Origin: Nanobdellota archaeon
GTDB taxonomy: Archaea; Nanobdellota; Nanobdellia; Pacearchaeales; GW2011-AR1
Direction of reading: 5' to 3'
Assembly (NCBI GenBank): GCA_018901375.1
Contig: JAHIEP010000142.1
Location: forward strand, 1 to 16,735
Length of the DNA stretch: 16,735 nucleotides
Below, piece by piece: positions 12,986 to 16,735 of the stretch. The position numbers were made by a program, and so were the translations under genes. The notes beneath the pieces were generated by a model. It saw only the letters and a list, made by a program, of their open reading frames with translations. It was not told where the DNA came from and ran no database searches. Each line of letters starts with the position of its first letter. Positions within the stretch are counted from its first letter, which is position 1.

Positions 12986-13738
12986 TTAAAATAATCCTCG
13001 TTTTCTGATTCCGGGTCCGATGATTTCGAATGCGAGTTCTTTGACTGGTAAGCTTCTGTGTTTTTTAAGAATGAGTTTTCTTTTACCGTAGTGGTTTTGT
13101 AGTTCAATTAAGCATTTGGACCAATATTTTAGGAGGTCGCCGCCGACCATTGAGACACGATTCTCTGGTATCGAGGTGGTAGGTGGTAGGTGGTAGGTGG
13201 TAGGCTCAAATTTGGAGTAGACTTGGTTTGTTACGATTACTGGGATGTTTTGTTTTCTTGCGATTTCGTTTAGGGTTCGGAGTTGGTTTGCGAGGTTTCT
13301 ATTTACTTTGGAAATTTTTTCTTGGTCGCTTGTTTGGATTGCGTCTCCGAGTTCTAGTCTGTAGAGCATTGCTATTGAGTCTATTATAATGAGGGAGATG
13401 GTTTGTTTTTTGACATGGGTGAGCATTTCTTCGAAGGCTTTTTGTTGTTCTTGGAATGAGGTTGGTTTTAGGAGGAGGATGTTTTGGAGGTCTTTTTCTA
13501 TTTCTTCTTTTGTTCCATTGTGGATTTGCTTGAAACGCTCTGAGCTGAAACCTCCTTCGGTGTCTATGAATATGGTTTTGTTTTGTTTCTTGGCTTGGGA
13601 GGTTGCGAGGATTATGCAGAAGTTTGATTTTCCGGAGCCGCCTGGACCGTATAGGGTTGTGATGATGTCGGTTTCATAGCCGCCTTGGAGGAATTGGTTT
13701 AATTCGTAGGAGCCTGCTGAGATTTTTTGTTCGTTCAT
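12986..13738 (-). CDS. radB: RadB, RecA-family recombination mediator
   Basis: This 250-residue protein is the archaeal RadA paralogue RadB, a RecA-fold ATPase thought to assist RadA in homologous recombination. Walker A is GPGGSGKS (31-38), Walker B is SLIIIDS with Asp120, and NQV (171-173) is followed by VGGDLLKYWSKCLIEL, all typical of RadB. It lacks the N-terminal helix-hairpin-helix domain of RadA, as expected. Residues about 178-191 (EPTTYHLPPTTSIP) are encoded by a heptamer array and sit in the position of loop L2, which contacts DNA in RecA-fold recombinases. It follows rpoL by 75 bp on the same strand; a palindromic element shared with rad50 lies in that gap. Confidence 0.92.
   Translation of the reverse strand: MNEQKISAGSYELNQFLQGGYETDIITTLYGPGGSGKSNFCIILATSQAKKQNKTIFIDTEGGFSSERFKQIHNGTKEEIEKDLQNILLLKPTSFQEQQKAFEEMLTHVKKQTISLIIIDSIAMLYRLELGDAIQTSDQEKISKVNRNLANQLRTLNEIARKQNIPVIVTNQVYSKFEPTTYHLPPTTSIPENRVSMVGGDLLKYWSKCLIELQNHYGKRKLILKKHRSLPVKELAFEIIGPGIRKRGLF
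13175..13202. repeat. Heptamer array H, GGTGGTA x4, inside radB
   Basis: Four perfect tandem GGTGGTA units are read on the minus strand as TTYHLPPTT within the loop L2 region of RadB. The unit is 7 bp, so single-unit slippage would truncate RadB. Confidence 0.88.
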
Positions 13739-13775
13739 ATAATATGGGTGATACTGGAATTAAAAAGAATATGTG

Positions 13776-13808
13776 TTGTAAGAAACCAAGGTTTCTTACC
13801 AACTTCCT
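13776..13808. promoter_or_regulatory. Palindromic element P1, upstream of radB
   Basis: Arms gtaagaaacc (13778-13787) and ggtttcttac (13790-13799) form a perfect 10-bp inverted repeat with a 2-bp spacer. A conserved flank, caacttcct, follows. The same 33 bp with one difference occurs at 16638-16670 upstream of rad50. Here it lies between rpoL and radB, about 40 bp before the radB start. It could be an operator, an RNA hairpin or a small mobile repeat. Confidence 0.7.
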
Positions 13809-13813
13809 TTGAA

Positions 13814-14068
13814 CTACTTTAGCTTTTTGAAATCTGTTACTGCGGTGTCGATTTCTTTTTCTAGGGTTGCGATTGTTGCTTTTAGAATTTTCTTTGGGTG
13901 GTCGCCTTCGATGTGTAGGACTGGGTTCTTTGTTGGGTGGTCTCGTTTCCAGACGGCTAGTTTTGCGCCTTCTTTGTTTAGGTAGACTCTTAGGATTTCG
14001 ACGATTGTTAGGCTTGAGATTTCTACGTCTAGTTCATTCTTTTCGTCTTTTAAGATTTTGATTTCCAT
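13814..14068 (-). CDS. rpoL: RNA polymerase subunit L (Rpo11/RpoL)
   Basis: This 84-residue protein matches archaeal RNA polymerase subunit L, the homologue of eukaryotic Rpb11, which pairs with subunit D to start polymerase assembly. It begins MEIKILKDEKNELDVEI, has a central LRVYLNKEGAKLAVWKRDHP stretch and NPVLHIEG, and ends in a long C-terminal helix (KKILKATIATLEKEID). Length is normal. It is the upstream gene of a minus-strand set with radB. It is slightly divergent at the usual HTLGN-like position (LTIVEIL), as in other reduced archaea. Confidence 0.8.
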   Translation of the reverse strand: MEIKILKDEKNELDVEISSLTIVEILRVYLNKEGAKLAVWKRDHPTKNPVLHIEGDHPKKILKATIATLEKEIDTAVTDFKKLK

Positions 14069-14156
14069 AATAATTTGACTGAAAATTGGTTTTTAAGTTT
14101 ATTGGATGAGGGATTTGGGTTCGTAAAGATTATAAGGTTTGATAATATGTAATTGT

Positions 14157-14327
14157 ATGGGAAAGAATAAGAGTGTTATGTTGGCTATTGGTGTTATGTT
14201 AACTTTGATTGGACTGTTTGGAACTTTATTTATTGCGTCGAATAGGGAATATGCATATGTGCTTATAGCTACTGGTTTTTCTGTTGTTGCTGGGGTTATT
14301 TTAGTTGCCGTTGCATTTAGTGATTAA
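14157..14327 (+). CDS. Small two-helix membrane protein
   Basis: This 56-residue protein from ATG 14157 (MGKNKSVMLAIGVML) has two hydrophobic segments, about 7-25 and 32-53, joined by ASNREYAY. The TTG at 14141 region would only add a short unlikely leader. It is followed one base later by another small membrane protein, so the two form a likely operon, divergent from rpoL. No family is recognised. Confidence 0.6.
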   Translation: MGKNKSVMLAIGVMLTLIGLFGTLFIASNREYAYVLIATGFSVVAGVILVAVAFSD

Positions 14328-14328
14328 T

Positions 14329-14595
14329 ATGGATTATCGGGATAAAAAGAAAAATATTTTGGACTTGCATTTTCAGAAATATTTAGTTATTGCTTCGAGT
14401 TCCTTAATTATTTTGTTTACTTATTCTCTTGGAATTAGTTTGGCTATAATTACTGGGCAGATTGATTTTGGCGATTTGTTTGTTGTGATTGTCGTCGCTG
14501 TGGTGTCGATTGGAGTTGTTAGTTTTGGTTTAGTGTTTTTGTATAATTCTTTTTACCATTTGAAACAAATACCTAGAGTTATTATGGGGCTTTAG
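14329..14595 (+). CDS. Small two-helix membrane protein
   Basis: This 88-residue protein starts at ATG 14329 with a charged segment (MDYRDKKKNILDLHFQ), followed by hydrophobic helices at about 20-42 and 48-72 and a basic end. It begins one base after the stop of the previous gene, so translation is probably coupled. Its stop codon overlaps the rad50 stop codon on the other strand. Function unknown. Confidence 0.6.
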   Translation: MDYRDKKKNILDLHFQKYLVIASSSLIILFTYSLGISLAIITGQIDFGDLFVVIVVAVVSIGVVSFGLVFLYNSFYHLKQIPRVIMGL

Positions 14596-16637
14596 TTTTG
14601 TATTTGGCTAATACCGTCTTTGGTTATTCGGATTACGTGGTCGACGAAGCTTTCTATTTTTTCTTCGTGGGAAACTAGTATTATTTGTTCGGCTTTGAGT
14701 TGTTCGAAAATATCACGCATTTTGTCGATTTGTTCGGTTGCGAATCCGTCGGTTGGCTCGTCTAGAATTACTATATCTTTTGTCTTAATGTTTGATAGGA
14801 TTGAGTTGAGGACTTGGTTTAGGGAAAGTCGGTAGGCTAGGGCGGTTGCGGTTCGTTCGCCTCCTGATAGGAAGTCGTAGTCTAATTCGTAGTCTTGGTT
14901 TGTGATTACTGGGGTGAAATCTTCGTCTAGTCTTACTGATAATGAGTCTGAGACTAGGACGGTGAACCATTCGTTGAAGATTGAGGAAAATTCTCTTCTT
15001 AATTTGGACATGACGTTTTTTTCTGTTAAGTCTATCATTGATATGAATTTTTCTTGGAGCCAGTCTTGAAGTCCTCTTAACTTAATGACGTCTTCTCTTA
15101 TTTTCTCTTTTGTTTGTATTTCTTCTAATAGTTCTTGTAATCTTACTTTTAGGATTTCGAGTTCTTTGTTTTTTGTTGCTAATGTAATTTCTTTGATTCT
15201 GAAGACTTCGTTTATATTTTGAAATTCTTTCTTTGTTGTTTCGAAATTTTGTTGGGAGCTTGCGAAGGTTTCTATTTTGTTTTGAATATCAGAGATTTCG
15301 GTTTGAAGGGTGAGAATTTCGTTTGTGGTTCTGTCTAGGACGAATGCGTCGGATTTGATTTTGATTTCGATGTTTTTCTGATGTTCGTATCTTATTTTTT
15401 CTTGCTGCAATAAATTTTTGTCGGATTCGTAATCCCGAAACAATTCTTTTTCTTTTTCTAAATCTCTTGTTAAGATTTCTTTTTCTTGAATTTTTTGTTC
15501 TAGTTCTCTGTCAATTTCTTCTATTTCATACTGGGTTTGTTTGCCTATCCTATGTTTGTGGTCGTCGCTTACTTTCTGTAAACAGGTTGGGCAATTTTCG
15601 AGGGAGGTTATTTGGTCTTTTATTGTTAGGGGTCTTTCTTTTCTGGAATTTAAAACGGAAACTTGTGAGGAGAGGTCAAGGAATTTTGAGTTTTTTTCTT
15701 CTAGGATTTTTCTGTGTTTTTCTAGGAGGGCTATGACGTTTCTTAGCTTTTCTTCTGAAAAATCTATGTTTTCGGAAACTTGTTTTTGCATTAATACTAT
15801 TTCTTTTTTCATTCTTAACTCGGAGTCTTTTTTTGCTTGAGATAGGATTGTTTTCTTATCTAACTCTGAACTCAATGTATTTCTTTCATCTATCGTTCCT
15901 TGTTTTAATATTAGTTCCTGTTCCTTTTCCCTCTTTATTATTGATAGTCTTTGATGCTCTAGATTTAGATTATTAACTTCTCTTGTTAGGATTATTTTTT
16001 TTTCGTTTTCCTGTGCTAATTTTTCTTTTATAAGATTTGTTTCTGCTGATAGGATTTCTTTTATTTTAACTGACTCTTTTATCTTTTGGAGTAGGATTTG
16101 GGCGTTGTCTTTTATTCTTTTGTATCGGTCTATTCCGAAGATGTGTCGAAGTGTGTCGAGTCTTATTTCGGGTTTTTCTTGGATTATGGATTTCATTTCT
16201 TCTTGGGGGGTGTAGACGGTGAATTTGTAAAGGAGGTTTGATTTTTTGGCGAATTCTTTTGGGTAGTTTAGAAGTCGGATGACTCGGTCTTTCATTTCTG
16301 AGGTGGAAAGTTCTTCTCTTATATTGTTGACTGTTAGCACGTTTGAGTCTTGGGTTATTCCGCCAGCTTTTGATTTTTTTATTGTTCGCTCTATTATTAC
16401 TTGATTTTCATCGATGTCTAGTTCCAAACATGCGTATGCTGAATCGGTTCCCTGTCTGAGTATGGAAGAACCTTTTTGTCCTGGTTGTAATCCGAAGAGG
16501 GCAAATTGTAATCCTAAAAGAATTGATGTTTTACCCGAGCCGATGTTGCCTGCTAAAAGTATTGAGCCTCTTGGAAATTCTATTGTTAGGTTTTTGTAAC
16601 TTCTGATATTTTCTATTGTTAGTTTTTTGAATCTCAT
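14592..16637 (-). CDS. rad50: Rad50-like double-strand-break repair ATPase
   Basis: This 681-residue SMC-like ATPase has Walker A GNIGSGKTS (30-38), a long heptad-rich coiled coil, a zinc-hook CPTC at 349-352, the ABC signature LSGGERT (590-596) and Walker B DIVILDEPTDG (621-631). Rad50 dimerises through the hook and works with the nuclease Mre11 at DNA ends. It is shorter than usual (about 850-900), with short coiled-coil arms. ATG 16637 (MRFKKLTIENIRSY) is chosen because family members start this way; nine more codons upstream would read through the palindromic element P2. No mre11 is visible; it may lie beyond the window edge. Confidence 0.92.
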   Translation of the reverse strand: MRFKKLTIENIRSYKNLTIEFPRGSILLAGNIGSGKTSILLGLQFALFGLQPGQKGSSILRQGTDSAYACLELDIDENQVIIERTIKKSKAGGITQDSNVLTVNNIREELSTSEMKDRVIRLLNYPKEFAKKSNLLYKFTVYTPQEEMKSIIQEKPEIRLDTLRHIFGIDRYKRIKDNAQILLQKIKESVKIKEILSAETNLIKEKLAQENEKKIILTREVNNLNLEHQRLSIIKREKEQELILKQGTIDERNTLSSELDKKTILSQAKKDSELRMKKEIVLMQKQVSENIDFSEEKLRNVIALLEKHRKILEEKNSKFLDLSSQVSVLNSRKERPLTIKDQITSLENCPTCLQKVSDDHKHRIGKQTQYEIEEIDRELEQKIQEKEILTRDLEKEKELFRDYESDKNLLQQEKIRYEHQKNIEIKIKSDAFVLDRTTNEILTLQTEISDIQNKIETFASSQQNFETTKKEFQNINEVFRIKEITLATKNKELEILKVRLQELLEEIQTKEKIREDVIKLRGLQDWLQEKFISMIDLTEKNVMSKLRREFSSIFNEWFTVLVSDSLSVRLDEDFTPVITNQDYELDYDFLSGGERTATALAYRLSLNQVLNSILSNIKTKDIVILDEPTDGFATEQIDKMRDIFEQLKAEQIILVSHEEKIESFVDHVIRITKDGISQIQN

Positions 16638-16670
16638 TTGTAAGAAACCCAGGTTTCTTACCAACTTCCT
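16638..16670. promoter_or_regulatory. Palindromic element P2, directly upstream of rad50
   Basis: Arms gtaagaaacc (16640-16649) and ggtttcttac (16652-16661) with spacer ca, plus caacttcct, repeat P1 with one base change out of 33. The palindrome ends 2 bp before the rad50 ATG, so as an RNA hairpin or a bound operator it could block initiation. Confidence 0.7.
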
Positions 16671-16697
16671 AAGCTGGTATTTCCTAAGCTGGTATTT
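16668..16697. repeat. 15-bp tandem repeat next to P2
   Basis: Two exact copies of cctaagctggtattt, at 16668-16682 and 16683-16697, extend away from P2 in the rad50 upstream region. Confidence 0.8.
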
Positions 16698-16735
16698 TTG
16701 CTGGATGACATTTAGTTGTTTTCATATTTGTAAGA

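Noticed and set aside
717..13202. Heptamer arrays as CRISPR
   Set aside because: Units are 7 bp without unique spacers, and no cas genes are present.

Overview
The window looks like a chromosomal segment of a DPANN-type archaeon, most like Woesearchaeota or Pacearchaeota. This rests on gene content: archaeal release factor aRF1, RNA polymerase subunit L, RadB, Rad50, a type IA topoisomerase with C-terminal zinc fingers, an archaeal-type valyl-tRNA synthetase, ScpB, and a Cys-rich secreted protein of the CxDSDGG kind common in those lineages. Several genes have an AT-rich TATA-like box about 20-28 nt before the start codon, as in leaderless archaeal transcription. The species cannot be named from the sequence.

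Layout. 1-1757: scpB (minus) with a duplicated 3' end, two small membrane proteins (plus) and a membrane-anchored NodB/DUF2334-like deacetylase (plus). 1913-3013: prf1 (minus). 3103-5121: a diversity-generating retroelement (DGR) on the minus strand, made of a variable protein with a C-terminal variable repeat (VR), a template repeat (TR), and a DGR-type reverse transcriptase split by a frameshift in an (AG)7 run. 5170-7551: valS (minus). 7552-8834: a metallophosphoesterase gene preceded by a decayed copy of its own 5' end, then a decayed copy of the topA 5' end. 8835-9971: secreted Cys-rich protein (minus). 10122-12386: topA (plus). 12387-14068: an unknown gene, radB and rpoL (all minus). 14157-14595: two small membrane proteins (plus). 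14592-16637: rad50 (minus).

Three patterns run across the window. (1) At least nine arrays of degenerate 7-bp repeats lie in different loci; six are inside reading frames (scpB, deacetylase, valS, topA twice, radB), where they encode extra linker peptides. (2) Gene-end fragments sit next to their full-length parents (scpB 3' end, phosphoesterase 5' end, topA 5' end), which suggests repeated duplication or allele replacement. (3) A nearly identical 33-bp palindromic element lies just before both radB and rad50.

The DGR is the clearest unusual system. 21 of the 22 TR/VR differences fall on TR adenines, which is diagnostic of mutagenic retrohoming. The split reverse transcriptase could be restored by losing one AG unit, so the locus may be phase-variable, recently broken, or affected by a sequencing error. 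Housekeeping genes on both strands follow a shared G+T-rich plus-strand bias; the DGR, the Cys-rich gene, the unknown gene at 12387 and the middle of valS do not, which suggests more recent arrival.
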